From NCBI RefSeq assembly GCF_033118175.1, contig NC_083695.1:31079607-31143606 (forward strand): a stretch of DNA of 64,000 bases, read 5' to 3'. Positions 33,592-46,330 of this stretch are shown here, piece after piece. The position numbers and the translations under genes are program-made. Each line of letters opens with the position of its first letter. Position 1 is the first letter of the stretch. Source of the stretch: Dama dama. Lineage: Eukaryota > Chordata > Mammalia > Artiodactyla > Cervidae. Under the pieces are notes generated by a model. It was not told the DNA's origin. It saw only the letters and a list, made by a program, of their open reading frames with translations, and ran no database searches.

Positions 33592-35140
33592 CAGTAATTT
33601 TACTCCTAAACAATGCTGCTGATTTGGACCAGCTAAATGTCAGCTGTGGCTGCAAATTCCTTTCTTATGTTGGATTGCAGACATAATGGCAGGAGCTCAA
33701 GCATCCATTCTGGGCCATGAAGTAGAAGCCTTGCTATGGATGACAAAGCAACAAGAACCTGAATCCCTGATAATTATATTTGTTCTATATTATCCACCTC
33801 CACTATTTACTATCCCCCACTATTTACCACCTCCACTAAAGTACTGTCCACCTTTACTACTTATGTTAACACATCCATATCTCATTTAAGGTTTCATTAT
33901 CTCAAGTTTTCATTACCTTCAGATCTTTTCAACAATACTCAAGTCCCAACCGCATCTTTGTCTTCTTCATGCTCAATTCCTATTTTACCTCTTTCCTTCC
34001 ATCTCTGAAAAGGAAATGCCTTTTCTTCTTTTTGTGAGGCCAGACTGTAGCTGCTAAACCCTCCTGTGCTTTCGCTGATCAGCTCCTATGACTGATTCTG
34101 TGAGGACAGAATTGATACCCTGTCCATTCTTTTCTACATTTAATATATTTTTTTCCTTTTTAAAAATTAGAGTATAGTTGATTTACAATATTGCATTAGT
34201 TTTAGGTGTGTTCGTTCTCTTTGTTTGTTCCTCATACTTTACCAGTTGTCAAATATTTTTATTATTCATCCCTCGAGCGCTTTGCTCCATCAACTGTCCT
34301 TTTGTTTTTCATATCTTCAGTCTTCCCCCTCACCACTGGCTCTTCTCCCTCAGATTATAAATATACACCAGGCTCTCCTAGCCTAAAAGAAATATCACCC
34401 CTGCCTTTCACTTCAGCTACTTTCTCGTACCTTCCCTTCACTTCCTTGCTCCTTGAAACAGTCTCCTACATTGTTTACTACTGTCCCTCCAGACTAACCA
34501 TAACCCTGCCCACTGCTCCACGGAGTGGCTTTTTGAAACTAAAGAGTAAATCTCTACTTGGAAAGTCCAACAGCACCTTCTCATTCCCTTTACCTCTGAC
34601 CCTGTTGGCCTGTTCCTCTTTCCTACAGCTCTCCCAACTTGGCATCTGTAACACCACAGCTCTCTGCGGAATGCTGGACATCCAGCACACACGTCCGCAT
34701 GCCTGCTTCCTCACCCATGATAGACATCACTAGAAGAACTTGACTTTGAAGCCTCTTCAACTCAGTACGCCAGCTGCTAGGACCAGCTGATCAAAGTTGG
34801 ATCTTGAACTGACACATACTTGCCATCTTTCACATCTCTGGGAAACATGCTCTGAGACTGAGATGTGCAGGCAGGAGTTTTCAGCACATGCTCACAGAAT
34901 CACCCCTGTGAGGCAGTGAGGGCAGCAAGACAGGGCAGAGGGGGAAACTATATTCCAGTGAAGTTGCCACTGAGGCCTCTGCCCACCCCCATGTTGTAGG
35001 GATGGCCCTGCAGAATTGTCCTCAATCGAGGCAAGAGGAATAGCCCTTGCACCTCAGCATTAACAGTGTCCCAGGGGAGGGGCAGAACTTTGGGCCAGGG
35101 GCTCCCTTTGGCTGAGGGCAATTCCTGAACAGGGGCACCA
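33592..35140. other. Intergenic stretch
   Basis: Contains a pyrimidine-rich CCACTATTTAC-like low-complexity patch near 33,795-33,870 and a minus-strand L1 3' tip at 34,150-34,206. The frame at 34,206-34,733 has no domain and reads as chance. Confidence 0.5.
34150..34206 (-). mobile_element. L1 3' tip, inverted
   Basis: TTTAAAAATTAGAGTATAGTTGATTTACAATATTGCATTAG is the reverse complement of the L1 end with its A-rich tail. Confidence 0.6.
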
Positions 35141-35149
35141 TCAGTATGG

Positions 35150-35304
35150 GCTTCCCTTGTGTCTCAACTGGTAAAGAATCCGCCTGCAATGCAGGAGACC
35201 TGGGCTGGGAAGATCCCCTGGAAAAGGAAAGGCTACCCACTCCAGTGTTCTGGCCTGGGAGTTGCAAAGAGTTGGACATGACTAAGCGTCTCTCACTTCA
35301 TCCG
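35150..35304 (+). mobile_element. Bov-tA SINE with 9-bp target-site duplication
   Basis: GCTTCCCTTGTGTCTCAACTGG head to GAGTTGGACATGACTAAGCG. TCAGTATGG flanks it at 35141-35149 and 35305-35313. It landed at the 5' edge of the LTR that follows. Confidence 0.88.
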
Positions 35305-35735
35305 TCAGTATGGACTGAATGTTTGTATCCTGCTCCAAAATTCACACATTGAAGCTTAATCCCCACGCAGTGACTATATTTGGAGATGGGGCCCCTAAGG
35401 AAGTAATGAAGGTTCAATGAGGTCATAAGGGTGGGCCTCTGATCTCACAGGATTAGCATCCTTATCAGAAGAGACATCAGCGATCTTGCTCCCCCCTACA
35501 CCCCAACCCCCAACCCCAACTGCACACACTTAGGAAAGGCCATATGAGCACATACCAAGAAGGCAGTCATCTGCAAGCCAGAAAGAGAGTCTTCACCAGA
35601 AACCAAATCAGCAGAAACCTTGATCTTAGACTTCTGGCCTCCAGAACTGTGAGAAAATAAATGTCTGTTGTTTAAGCCCCCTGCTCTGTGGTATTTCACT
35701 GTGGCAGCCCAAGCTGATGAGGCCAAGTGCGCAGA
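35305..35735 (+). mobile_element. ERVL-MaLR LTR (MST/MLT1 type)
   Basis: Begins TATGGACTGAATGTTTGTATCC, contains TTGAAGCTTAATCCCCACGCAG, TTTGGAGATGGGGCCCC, GGATTAGCATCCTTATCAGAAGAG and AACTGTGAGAAAATAAATGTC, and ends near CACTGTGGCAGCCCAAGCTGA. These are landmarks of MaLR LTRs in order. No internal gene remains. Confidence 0.82.
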
Positions 35736-35784
35736 TGTGAGTCCTTAGCAGGCTGCCCTCCAGGCAGCAGGGAAAAGAGTTCTG

Positions 35785-36195
35785 TTAATAAGTAAAATTC
35801 AATTGAGTAGATCTTTAAGATTTTATTGGCTTTATTCAACAATTCATGAATTGTTGCAGCATCCAATCTGGCAGATAAGAAGGAGCTTGGAGGAGCTGTA
35901 CAAAATGAAACACTTTTAATGGACAGAAGGGAGTAGGAACAAAGAAGCTATACTAGGTCAAGTTTTACTAGGTCAAGACAAGCAGCTTGGCTACGGCAAG
36001 GTCACTTTCCTTAGGGGATGTCAGGGATCTCTCAGCCAGATAACCTGACCTAATGCTGATTGCTCACTAGGTGATTCCCGAATGACTGGTTAAAGATTCC
36101 ATTTCTGGAAAATCCAATGCTGTAATTAAGTCTCAGTTTGGAGCCACCGGGCTTAACATAAGTGACTCCATTTGGGGCCTTGGTCCTGACGGGAG
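35785..36195 (-). mobile_element. Old LTR-like block (possibly ERVL)
   Basis: On the minus strand a GAATAAAGCCAATAAAATC polyadenylation-like stretch lies near one end, and the plus strand ends with GTGACTCCATTTGGGGCCTT. Both resemble mammalian ERVL-type LTRs. Boundaries and family are uncertain. Confidence 0.4.
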
Positions 36196-37849
36196 ATCTA
36201 GCGGTGCACAGTATCACTCTCACCACCCCTGCTCTGAGCTGTCCTCCTCCTTCTCTGACATTTCTTCTCAGAACACAAGCCTTGGCCCTAATCCAACTCT
36301 GCAATCTGCTCCCTTGAAGTCCCAGCCTTGCCCCTCCCTCCCATGGTCTCAGCAACTCTGCCCCACACCCCCGAGGGTTGCCTGAACAACATGTGTGGTT
36401 TCACATCTTTGTGCCCAGTAATACCTACTTCCTCACCTCAAATTCCCTTTTCTACTTCTTTCCCTGGGGAACTTTTATTTAACCTTCAAAACTCAGTTAA
36501 AATGATACTCCTGGAGGAAAGCCTTTTCTGTGCTGTAGGAGACGGTTAAGGTTCCCTCCCGCCCCTTCTGTACGTGATTCACTTCTCAAGGAGCTGTCTT
36601 GTTATTTTCAGCAGTACTTTTACTGAGCACCTAATACACACTAGAGGCTGTGGACGCTGAGCTGGAAGACACAGGCTGAATGGAAAAGCCACACTTGGGG
36701 TCTGATGTCATCTCACGCTCTCCAGGGAGCCAGAGCGCCCCACTGGGTGCACAGCTCTCTCAAGGTTCCTGGTGCGCAGGTCCCATTTGGCACCTTGGGG
36801 CTCTGCCACCTTCTGGGCTGGAGATGAGCCCAGTCCCAGGCAGCCAGTCTGCTCTGGAGGCTGGCCACCCCCAGGATGCGGCCTGGCCCCAGAGCTCTGC
36901 TCCCAGGTGTAGTCACAGTGGACCGTGCCTGGCTAAGCCAGTTGGGTGCTCTGTGGGGAGCTGGCCTGGGGGTTGCTAAGAGCTCACACTGGTGAGTCAG
37001 CTGCAGGCATTGGAGCCCATGGGAGACAGCTGAGTCACCGAGATAAAAGTCTGCCAGCCCAAGAGGTTGGAACCCTTTTGAGAATCTGCTGAAAGCTGGG
37101 AACACTCTGCAAAAAAAAAAAATGCTCAGACACACCATTTGGCACTGGTTTCAGGAGACTCTCAGACCTCCACTGTCCGTCTGTGAATGTCAGAATGAGA
37201 ACTATAGTAAACCCAAAGAGGGAAGTGACAGAACAAGTCACAAGGCCAGTAGGGAACAGAGCTGGGACCAGATCGTTCCAGTCCTCCTGGTTTAACACTT
37301 TAATCTCAGTTCCAAGCACCTGCCTTTCACCTCCTGGTAAGTGTCCCAGTTCCCTCCAGCCTCAGGCATCATTCTCTTCCTCTGACTTCTAGAATACCCT
37401 CAAGTCCTTGCTCAAGGTCAATTTTGTAGGGTGAACAAAAACAAAGATAAGATTAGACTGAAGAGTTAGTTCCTGAGCCTGAAAGGAAAGCAAGAACTGT
37501 TCAATAATCAAATTGAATATATTAGCATATCTTTAACAAGTGAAGCTTCCTAATGAACATGGATTTTAGAGGAGGCAGGAGAGAAGAATCAAAAAGGCAA
37601 TCTGGCATTATCCCACAGCAACCAGAACCACAACTGGCATTAACTGACTATCTGTTACATGTGAGGCTCCCTCCTGATTGCTCTACATGCATGGGCTCAA
37701 ATCTTTAAATCAAGGATCATGCCCATTTTACAGACAGAGAAATTGAGTCTCAGGAGGCTGACTTACCTAGGATATCCCTGATCCTGGCAAAACCAGGATT
37801 CAAGCCCAAGACACTCTGTGGCCGAGGCTGATGCCAAACAGCCTCCACT
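36196..37849. other. Intergenic stretch
   Basis: A MIR core is visible near 37,715-37,810 (CCCATTTTACAGACAGAG, then TCAGGAGGCTGACTTACC). The rest is not recognised. Confidence 0.5.
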
Positions 37850-37859
37850 GAGAATGCCC

Positions 37860-38021
37860 CGGGACTTCCTGGTGGTCCAGTGGCTAAGACTCCATGCTCC
37901 CAATGCAGGGTCCCCAGGTTGAATCCCTGGTCAGGGAACTAGATCCCGCAGGCCGTAAGTAAAGAACCAGTGTGCCACGACCAAGATTGGCAGAGCCAAA
38001 GAAATATTTTTTAAAAAGAAA
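37860..38021 (+). mobile_element. CHR-2 SINE with 10-bp target-site duplication
   Basis: GGGACTTCCTGGTGGTCCAG head and GGTTGAATCCCTGGTCAGGG B-box region. GAGAATGCCC flanks it at 37850-37859 and 38022-38031. Confidence 0.9.
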
Positions 38022-38869
38022 GAGAATGCCCAGAATTGCCCAGGAGTGACAGAGCTGGGACACTCGTCCTAATACTCAAGACACAGGGGCCAGCAGCACC
38101 GGATGCCGTCAGAAACCACCTTTCCCTGTTCAGGTTCTATGTGCCCAGAACAGACTCTGAGACTTGTCTGACCAGCCTGATCATAGTGGGGAGACTGCTG
38201 CTTGCCTGGGCAGATAATTCCGTTCAGGAGACAGGGCTATTTCTTGAGTAAAGACTGCTCATCTGGCTTTCATATTGAACTTACCAGTTGGTGTTTGAGC
38301 CTCATTAACTCTGGGCTCTGAAGACATTAAAGTTCTCACTGGGCCAGGTGGACTAAGACCCTTGGACCACAGTCATTTCATCACAGTTGTTACATCCTAT
38401 GAAATCAGCTGAAGAAAGGGGAGCCCACGGAAGGGACCACCGTAATCCTGGGAGGCATTTGGCTGTTTCGAGTTCAGATTTGCCCATTCAGCCACGAATT
38501 CAACTAATGTGTAGTCCTGGCCAGCAGTGGGCACCTCATGGCACCTCATGGCGGAGATGTCTTCCTGTCCTCAGGAGGTGGCAGTCCTGGTGGGGATGCA
38601 GATGGATAAATGAACACCCGCCCTGCCTGAGAGGAGACAATTTCTGAGCAACACTTCTCCCCTCTCTCCATGGAGAATTAGGAAGGTATGCCCCTCGTGA
38701 CCCAGATCCTTTGCCCAGGAGACCCGTGCAGTGCCTGACTCCTTCGTGGGCTCCTCTGGGGTACAGCAAGGTCAGTTCTGAGAAAGTTCACATGTGTATC
38801 GGGACTCACAAAATGGGGACTGCCCTCGCCAAGTCACAAATGTACACTGAGGTCAGCCCTACTTAATTT

Positions 38870-39172
38870 ACTGATGGGAAACCCCCGGCTAGGAAACTTG
38901 CCATACATTATCACAACCCTCTGACCGGCAGCTTAGCCAGCTCACTGGACCCTAGAAAACAGAACCAATCAACTTTAGCCGATCTTGTTCTGTTTCCAAA
39001 TTGCCTCTTCTAATGCTCTGAAAATGTGCTCCTGCCTCAAACGCCTCAGCAACAGCGTGCCCCTGCTTGTGGGGTACTGTGTCCCCCTAAGCTGTGGGCT
39101 GTTTCTCCCTTGAATAAAGGACCTCAAACATGACTAAATTGTTTTAGGTTTATCATTTGACAGTTCTCAACA
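38870..39172 (+). mobile_element. LTR-like block
   Basis: Ends with GTGGGCTGTTTCTCCCTTGA, an AATAAAGGAC polyadenylation signal and GTTCTCAACA, the usual R-U5 arrangement of a retroviral LTR. The 5' end is not resolved and no viral gene is adjacent. Confidence 0.45.
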
Positions 39173-39269
39173 GACCCCCTGATCTTAGCCCTTAAGTGGC
39201 CTCCAGTCCTTCCCTGGAGCTGGGAGCATCAGCCATGAAGAGGGTAGGCTTGCCCTTCAAAAACCCTGT

Positions 39270-39578
39270 CACACAAAACTAGAGAATCAGTAAAAAGATT
39301 AAGTGGTGGCCAAGGGTGGGGAAAGTGGGAGGGATGTGAGTAGGTGGATTTGAAACCGCTCTGTGTGATCCTGAAATGGTGGGTACATGACATTATGCGA
39401 CTGTCAAAACTATAACACAAAGAGGGAACCAATATAAACTATGGACTTTAGGTGAACTTTAGGTAGACTTTAGGACATAGGGGAAACTGGGGAGGGGAGA
39501 GAAGGGGCATATGAAAACTCCATTAGTTGCTCAATTTTCTGCAAACCTACAACTACTTTAAAAAATAAAGTCTATTAA
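39270..39578 (+). mobile_element. Old L1 3' end
   Basis: Sequence from AGTGGTGGCCAAGGGTGGGG through GTACATGACATTATGCGACT to ACTACTTTAAAAAATAAAGTC fits an old L1 3' UTR. It ends in a short (CA)n run at about 39,585-39,600. Confidence 0.5.
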
Positions 39579-39600
39579 CTAAAAGACACACACACACACA

Positions 39601-42600
39601 GCAGACAAACAATAACACCCTGTCACAGAAACCAGACCTAAGGCCTTCCCAGATTCTGACTGATTCTGTCCCTCCTGAGACATATTAAAGGGTCATGACC
39701 CTGCAGTCACACTGGGACCTCCTATAGCACTAAAGCGATGTTGAACCATGTAATGATAGCAAGTGGAAAGTCAAAGTACAGAAAAGTTGTCTAGCATGCT
39801 CCGTGTTTAAAAAGGGACAGCTGTACATATTTTATCATATTTGCATAGAATATCTCTGGAAGAATTTAGGGGAGGTGGAAGGGAATCTTTTTACGAAACT
39901 TCCTTTAGAATTCATTTAGAAATCATGTAAAGGCACTACCCATTTTCAAAAAAGATAAAGAAGGTTAACACTATTAACTGATTAACTCTATCACCTGCTG
40001 TAACAACTGTGAAATCCTGGGCAAGTTACCAAGCCTCAGTGTCCCCATCCAGAAAATGGGGAGAATGCTGCACCACGGTCATAGGACTCTGTGAGGACTG
40101 GATGAGGTCAAGGTATTCAAAGATCCCAGCGCAGGCCTGGCAAGTGACAGCTCGTCAGCACTGCATAAGGGAACCCTAAGCAAGAAGATGTTATAGGCAT
40201 TCCGGGAGGGGGGTTGCGTCTCTCTTATTTATTAAGAGCAGGAGGAGAAGGTCTCCTCAGGTGGACAAAGAAAGTAGGGAACTGCCCCAGAGCCAGTGCA
40301 TCCCAGGGGGCAGTTGTTCTCCCACACCCCCGCTATGGCCCTGTTTCTGCTCCACAATTCTGTATCATCCCAGGACCTAAGTCCCCCAAAGCCCGAGCAC
40401 CCTACAGCCACATCACCATGGGCACCTCACCCAAGGGGCCTGCAAGAACTGAAGGGGTGGTGGCGTCAATGCTGGGGAAGGAGAGAGATCCCAGGCACCC
40501 CGCCACCAACCCTCCCCAGCCCAGCTGCCCGTGAGCTTGCTTCCTGGCTGTGGGCAGGGGCCCTTGCTTCCTCTGGTCTACCCACAACCCTCAGGTGCTC
40601 CCGCAGAACCCCCCACACCCCAACCCCAGCCCACTTGGCAGGTGCTTGGAGAATGTCTGACAACATTTGGACTCAGGAATGTAGGAGCCTGCCTTCTGCC
40701 TCCCCAAAGAGCTTCTCCTGGTCCAGGGGCTTATCGCCTGCAGAAGGGGCCCTGAGGAGCCGGGAGATGTGGTTCCTGTTTCCCACTCATCGTAACAGCT
40801 GCAGGACCTCGGGCGACACATATGCCTCCCTGGGTGTGCTGTCCTCATCACTGATGGGCCAGGAGAGGCTGGGAACAGGCTGTCAGGCCCCATCCTGCTC
40901 TCATGCCCCCGGTGACCCAGAAGCCCAGGGGTCTAGGCCGGGTGTGTGTTCCTGACATCACCGGGCATTTACACCTGCCCTCTCTGACCTTGGGAGGAGT
41001 CAGGGGAACGTCTGCTGACAGCTTGAGGACTGGCATTTAAAATAATAACAGGCTTCTCCCCTGATTATCAAAGCAGGTATGGTCACTGCCTATAATTAAG
41101 AAAATTCTTGAAAGGACAAAGAGGGAGGTAAATGTCATTTCCCAACCATAGCTCCTGAGGACTTTAAAAAGGGAGAGGAGCTTCATTCACCTGGAGCAAG
41201 GCCTTACTCAGAGGGGCCCAGAAGGAGCTGTGACCAGCACCCACCCTCAGGGGCCCTCTTCCGCCCGCGCCTGGAATCGCGGCCTTGAGGAAGTTCTCTG
41301 CGAGTCACACGCTCTGGTAGGAAGCCCGGCCGCAGGCTCACCCCTCCTAGACCTACTGGGTGGCTGAGAAGGCCTGGGGTCACGTGCAGAGCCGCAGATA
41401 TGGGACCAAAGTCTCCAAACCAAATGTCACCACTTTCAGACAACCTGTGCCCCCTTCCTCCCTGGTTCCTTCCTGAGGCCCTGAGTGAAGCCTGCAGGCG
41501 AGCCCTGGCTGGGGCCCGTGGGGCAAGGCTCTCCTCTGCTCGGTGGAGACCCTGGCCGTGAGGCACCAGCACCAGTTAAGACAGAATTTTCAGTCCCCCC
41601 AGGAGCCTCTGAGGTCAAGATCTTCTTCTACAGAAAGAGAAACAGACCCAGAAACCGGGAATTCCTCCAAGACCATGCAAAGAAAAGCAAGAGCTGAGGC
41701 TAACCCCAAGGCTCCAGACACCCTGGATGGCACCTTCTCTGCAGTTCTGGCCTTTTTGTCCTGGAAACACTCTGTTGAAAACACCAACCTTCAAGTTCAC
41801 TTAATCTCTAAGGCATAAGGAAGCCTGTGTAAAGAAAAAAGAGGACTAATTGTCAAACACGGTTCTGGAAGTGACAGGGTTGAGAAGGACACGAGCCGCC
41901 CTTGCCCCTTGGCCAGGAGCAGCTGGTATTTGTGGAAAAGGCTTTACCTGCAGGAACGCAGGGCCCACAGGCATGTCGGGGGCTGGGGCGCCCCATGAGT
42001 CAGGGGATCTGACGCTGCTCCCTCAATTGCCCTTCCCCATTTAGGACTTCTGCGAGGCTTCAAAGGTGAGGTGTGGGTGGATCCCACAGCCCACAGTCGA
42101 AGCACCACTGCGGTTCTCATCCTGACTAGGACACTTTTGTGAGTGATCAGTCATCGGTCATAAGACCCACCTAGTGTCCTGAGCTTCACAGTGGGTTAGA
42201 GGGTCAATCGACACAGGGGTTAAGGATCCCCTGGGCACAGGAAGTGCACCCAATGGGAAATAGAAACTGAAGCTCCCGTCCTGCCAAGCCTCAGTCCCAG
42301 GGGACAGGAGCGCACGGCCTAGGAGAGTGGACTGAAATCATTCAGAGCTGAAAGTGCCCCTTGAGAGCCCCGTCTGGCGTATCCCTGTAATGTAGGGCTG
42401 GGACACCAGCAGCTCGACAAGGCCAAGGACCTGGCTCGAGATCTCTCCCCAGGAGATCAGGAGGATTCAAATTCAAATGTCCAGCTCCAGCCTGAAGGGC
42501 ACTGTGCCAGTCGGAGTTCTGATACCTGAACCCCACCCTCAGCACGGCCTGGACGCTGACCAGCACGGGGCTTCGCCCATTGTTTCTTACTCTGGGTTGG

Positions 42601-42690
42601 TACGTGCCTTTGTGTGTGTGGCCTCCCAGACCTGCGGTCTTCATAGGCTGGCAGGTTCTGCACACAGTAGGGCTTCAGGTACCTAGTAGG
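39601..42690. other. Intergenic stretch, partly GC-rich
   Basis: A MIR core lies near 40,005-40,150 (CCTGGGCAAGTTACCAAGCC). The part 40,250-41,700 is G+C-richer and yields several overlapping frames, the longest at 40,296-40,955, but none has a recognisable domain or splice structure. Confidence 0.5.
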
Positions 42691-42812
42691 TCTTGGCAAC
42701 CCAGCCCAGTATTCTTGCCTGAAGAATTCCATGGACAAGAGGAGCCTGGCAGGCTCGGTCCCTAGGGTCACAGAGAGTCAGACACAACTGAAGTGACTTA
42801 GCACCCACACAG
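42691..42812 (+). mobile_element. Bov-A monomer
   Basis: GGCAACCCAGCCCAGTATTC through to GTCAGACACAACTGAAGTGACTTAGCAC. Confidence 0.8.
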
Positions 42813-43579
42813 GTCTAAACTCTCCCCATTAGAACCTGCGTGCTGTGCCTTCAGAGGTCAGGCACACAGCAGGGCCTCGAGAGGGGAAACTGACGCCAGA
42901 GGTGCTACCATGAAGGGGGAGCAGGTGGAGCCAGGCTGGGCCAGGGACCCTGGGGCCTGCTGGCAAATCCTTCCTTTCTGCCTCTCCTCTGACCTATGAA
43001 CTGGGCCATTCAGATCACAGCGAGCAAGGTTGCTAATTAGGGAAATACCCTTGAGGGCTGAGCTTGGGCCGAGAGAGCTCAAGACAGTGCCAGGAGCAGG
43101 CGCCAAGCTGGGTTCCTGGAAACCTTGGGCCTCTGGGACCCTCACCCCTGGAGGCACAAAGCGGGGTGAGCCCTCCCGAAGCCCGCCCCCCCACCAGCTC
43201 ACCATTACCACTCCCTGAGAGTTAGGCAAGGTCAGATTAACCTATGTGACAAATAAGCCCCAGAGAAACGGCCTTGTCAGGGTCACACAGCTGCTTGGTG
43301 GCAGGGTTAGGCTTCGAGGCCCTTTGTTTATACAAAGCCCAGGATCAGTCACCCCTCCAGAGAAGTATGTCAGGCTCCAGAACACAGCATGGGGGCAGCC
43401 AGGTATCTACTGAATGAAAACACCTCTCACCACCTTCGCCCTAGTCCGGACCACGTCCCATCCTCCCAGGGTGGTCTCAGAGGCCTCTGGGGGTCTCCTG
43501 TTTCCCCCCTTGACCGCCTGTTCTCCAGCATGCATGCCAGGAATGTGGCTGTGGTGAATCAGTGCAGAGATGACTAAAG
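42813..43579. other. Intergenic stretch
   Basis: A MIR-like segment near 43,235-43,310 (GGTCACACAGCTGCTTGGTG) is visible. Nothing else is recognised. Confidence 0.5.
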
Positions 43580-43802
43580 TGAAGGCGTGAAAGTGTTAGT
43601 CGCTAAGTCGAGTCCAACTCTTGGGACCCCGTGGACTGCAGCCCGCCAGGCTCCTCTGTCCATGGGATTCTCCAGGCAAGGATTCTGGGGTGGGTGGCCA
43701 TTTCCTTCTCCAGGGGATCTTCCTGGCCCAGGAATTGAACCCGGATCTCCTGCATTGCAGGAGGATTCTTGGTAAAGAATCTGAGCTACCAAGGAAGCCC
43801 TT
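43580..43802 (-). mobile_element. Bov-tA SINE
   Basis: The minus strand shows GGGCTTCCTTGGTAGCTCAG, GGTTCAATTCCTGGGCCAGG and the end CGACTAACACTTTCACGCC. Confidence 0.85.
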
Positions 43803-44904
43803 GACAAAACCCTCGCCAAAAGCCATCCATGCCCACGGAGGCTCCTGGGACATACAAAGACATCAGCATGGCCAAGGCTGCCCATCTAGCTTTCCCATGT
43901 ACCCATTCCTGGGTATCCTTCTCCCACTCCAACCCCAGTCCTCTGGGGCACCACCCCATGACAACCTCCTGGCACCCGGGGAAGGGGCAGTCTGAGACGG
44001 AGGACCGTGCGGCAGGCCCGGGCCTCAGAGCACGGCAACGAGGGCAGGTCCCAACAAGGCTCTACTTCCTGCCGCCTCCCAGCAGTTAGAACTCTGAAGC
44101 AAAAAGGTTGCCATGGGGATGCCTACTTATTTGAATTTTAAAACTGAAGTCAGATGTTTTCTGACACCAAGGCAAGTCTGCTCGGCTGACTGCGGTGACA
44201 CAGCTTGATGTGACAGATAAGCTTCTCGAATCAAAGGAACTGAAGCTGCAGCCCCAAGTTTGGGTGAAAAAAAATATTTTAAAAATGTTGACAGCATACA
44301 GCAAGCCACAAAGAGCATCATTTTGCAAGTTTAAATGTATGATTAAAAAGACTTCAAATGTATTTTAAAGGGTGCTTGTGAAGAAAACCTGTGAAGACCA
44401 CTATCTTGTTAAAGCTCTTTTCCAACGCCCATCACTTTTACCTGCTCAGAGATGTCCCCTGTGGCGTTTTGTGGCTGTTCCTCCTCAAATGCACCCAGCT
44501 CCTTCCCACAAGGTGGGGGTTGTGACCCTCTGTCCTTCCCTTCCCTAGAACATCTCTCCCCCAGACCTTCCCTCTCACGTCCGCTCCCTGATCACCCGAC
44601 CAACAGAGCCTCCACACTCACCATACCTGTCACCCTGTTGTCGTAAGTGTAAGGAAGGCACTTACATTCAGGAACGCTGGACAGTAGGTCAGAGAACTGC
44701 TGGAAAGCCAAGGATGATGGCAAGAGAAAACGACAGAGGGGAACAAGCACTGTGATGGTGGAGGCCCCTTTCAATCCTGCTGTGTCTCCAGCCTCTAGGT
44801 CAGGGCCTGGCACACACTAAGCGCTCCAGAAACACGCTCCAGACATTCTCCAGATGAAGTGGGGACAGTTTAGATCCAGTCTGGGCCACAGATAATCATT
44901 GTAG
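43803..44904. other. Intergenic stretch
   Basis: No repeat or gene is clearly recognised. The short frames have no support. Confidence 0.4.
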
Positions 44905-45745
44905 TTGGCCCTTCACATCTGCAGTTTTCAAATCCACAGATTCAACCAATTGAACTGAGGATCAAATGTTTTCCAAAAGAGGGAAAAAAATTCTAGAAAG
45001 TTCCAAAAAGCAAAACTTGAATTTTCTGCGCACCGGCAACTATACATACAGCATTATATTGCATTAACATTAGTTTTTTTTTTTTTTCTTCATTTATTAG
45101 TTGGAGGCTAATTACTTTACAATATTGTAGTGGTTTTTGTCATACATTGACATGAATCAGCCATGGATTTACATGTATTCCCCATCCCGATCCCCCCTCC
45201 CACCTCCCTCTCTACCCAATCCCTCTGGGTCTTCCCAGTGCACCAGGCCCGAGCACTTGTCTCATGCATCCAACCTGTTATCTCATGCATCCGACCTGGG
45301 CTGGTGATCTGTTTCACCATAGATAATATACATAACATTAGGTTTTATAAGCAGAGATGGTAATGAAGTATAGGGCAGGATGTGTGTAAGGTTATATACA
45401 AATACAGTTGACCCTTGGTCAAGGAGGTGGTTGGAGGCACCAACCCTCTGCACAGTTGAAAATCTGCATACAACTTTTAGTCAGCCCTCTATTGTGCAGT
45501 TCCTCCATATTTGTGTTTCTGCATCCGAAGATTCAAGCAACCCTGGATCATGTAGTCCTACAGTATTTATTATTGAAAAACAAAACCTGAGTATCTAAGT
45601 GGACTCGCAGCTGTAACCTGTGCTGCTCAGGGGTCAAGTGTACTATGCCATCCTACATAAGGGAGGTGTGCACCCTCAGATCCTGGTGTCCGTGGGGGTC
45701 CTGGAACCAAACCTGTGGCTACCGAGGGACGCCTGCATTGAGGAA
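44905..45745. mobile_element. Tigger/MER-like DNA transposon remnants with nested L1
   Basis: The left part begins GTTGGCCCTTCACATCTGCAG and ATCCACAGATTCAACCAATTG. The right part ends TCCTGGAACCAAACCTGTGGCTACCGAGGGACG. A second inverted pair, CAGTTGACCCTTG near 45,411 and GGGTCAAGTGTAC near 45,630, lies inside. These are terminal-repeat-like motifs of Tigger-type elements. An L1 fragment interrupts the left part. Confidence 0.45.
45074..45332 (-). mobile_element. 5'-truncated L1 with 9-bp target-site duplication
   Basis: A T-run at the left end and the reverse complement of the ruminant L1 3' UTR (TTGGAGGCTAATTACTTTAC, CAGCCATGGATTTACATGTA). TAACATTAG flanks it at 45065-45073 and 45333-45341, interrupting a DNA transposon. 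Confidence 0.88.
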
Positions 45746-45784
45746 TGACTGAGTGAATAAAGGAAGGAGCAGAGGAATGTGGAT

Positions 45785-46330
45785 GTTGTAAGGCATAGTT
45801 CCGGCGAGGCAGAAAAGGAAAGACGACCTCAACAGAAGTAGGTTACCTTTATTCAGGCAAGGAGGGGCGACAGTCGGCCTAATGACCAGGCTGAGCGCCG
45901 AAAGGGATCAGGGAGGCTTCATACTTATAGGGAGGTTTGTGGAAGCGATAAGGGAAACGTCAATCAAGTGGGATATTTTGAGTATTCTTTTGTTGAGATG
46001 ACACTTGTAGTTGGGCAGGGGGTGATAAGTCTTCTGGGCGGGTGTAGGGGGTGGTAGGTTTCCGGACAGGGGGTTATAAGTCCCAGATAGATGCAGCTGG
46101 CCTGGAGCATCAGGATGGAACTAAAGTTATACTTTGTTTTCTCCGAAGTTAGATGATTCAGCAAGGGGCCTTTGAGACTGTTGTTCTCTTTTCTAGGCCC
46201 AAAAGACTCCTTCAGATGTGATTGCCTGGAATCCACACTCTGCCCAGTCTGACAAACGTCTAATGCGTCCTTCCTGATCCAGCTCCAGCGTTATCCAATT
46301 TGTCGCAGTCTTCTTCGGTTCCACGAGGGA
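45785..46330 (-). mobile_element. LTR-like block (bovid ERV type)
   Basis: The plus strand reads AGTAGGTTACCTTTATTCAGGCAAGGAGG, the reverse complement of a GAATAAAGGTAACC polyadenylation region. Downstream are GGGGTGATAAGTC-type repeats near 46,015-46,085. The arrangement resembles a ruminant retroviral LTR on the minus strand. No gag, pol or env frame is adjacent, and boundaries are approximate. Confidence 0.42.

Noticed and set aside
34206..34733. 175-codon frame in intergenic DNA
   Set aside because: Pyrimidine-rich sequence giving Ser/Phe/Leu/Pro-rich text with no recognised family.
40296..40955. 219-codon frame in intergenic DNA
   Set aside because: Proline- and serine-rich, no domain, overlapped by several other frames on both strands in a GC-rich stretch.
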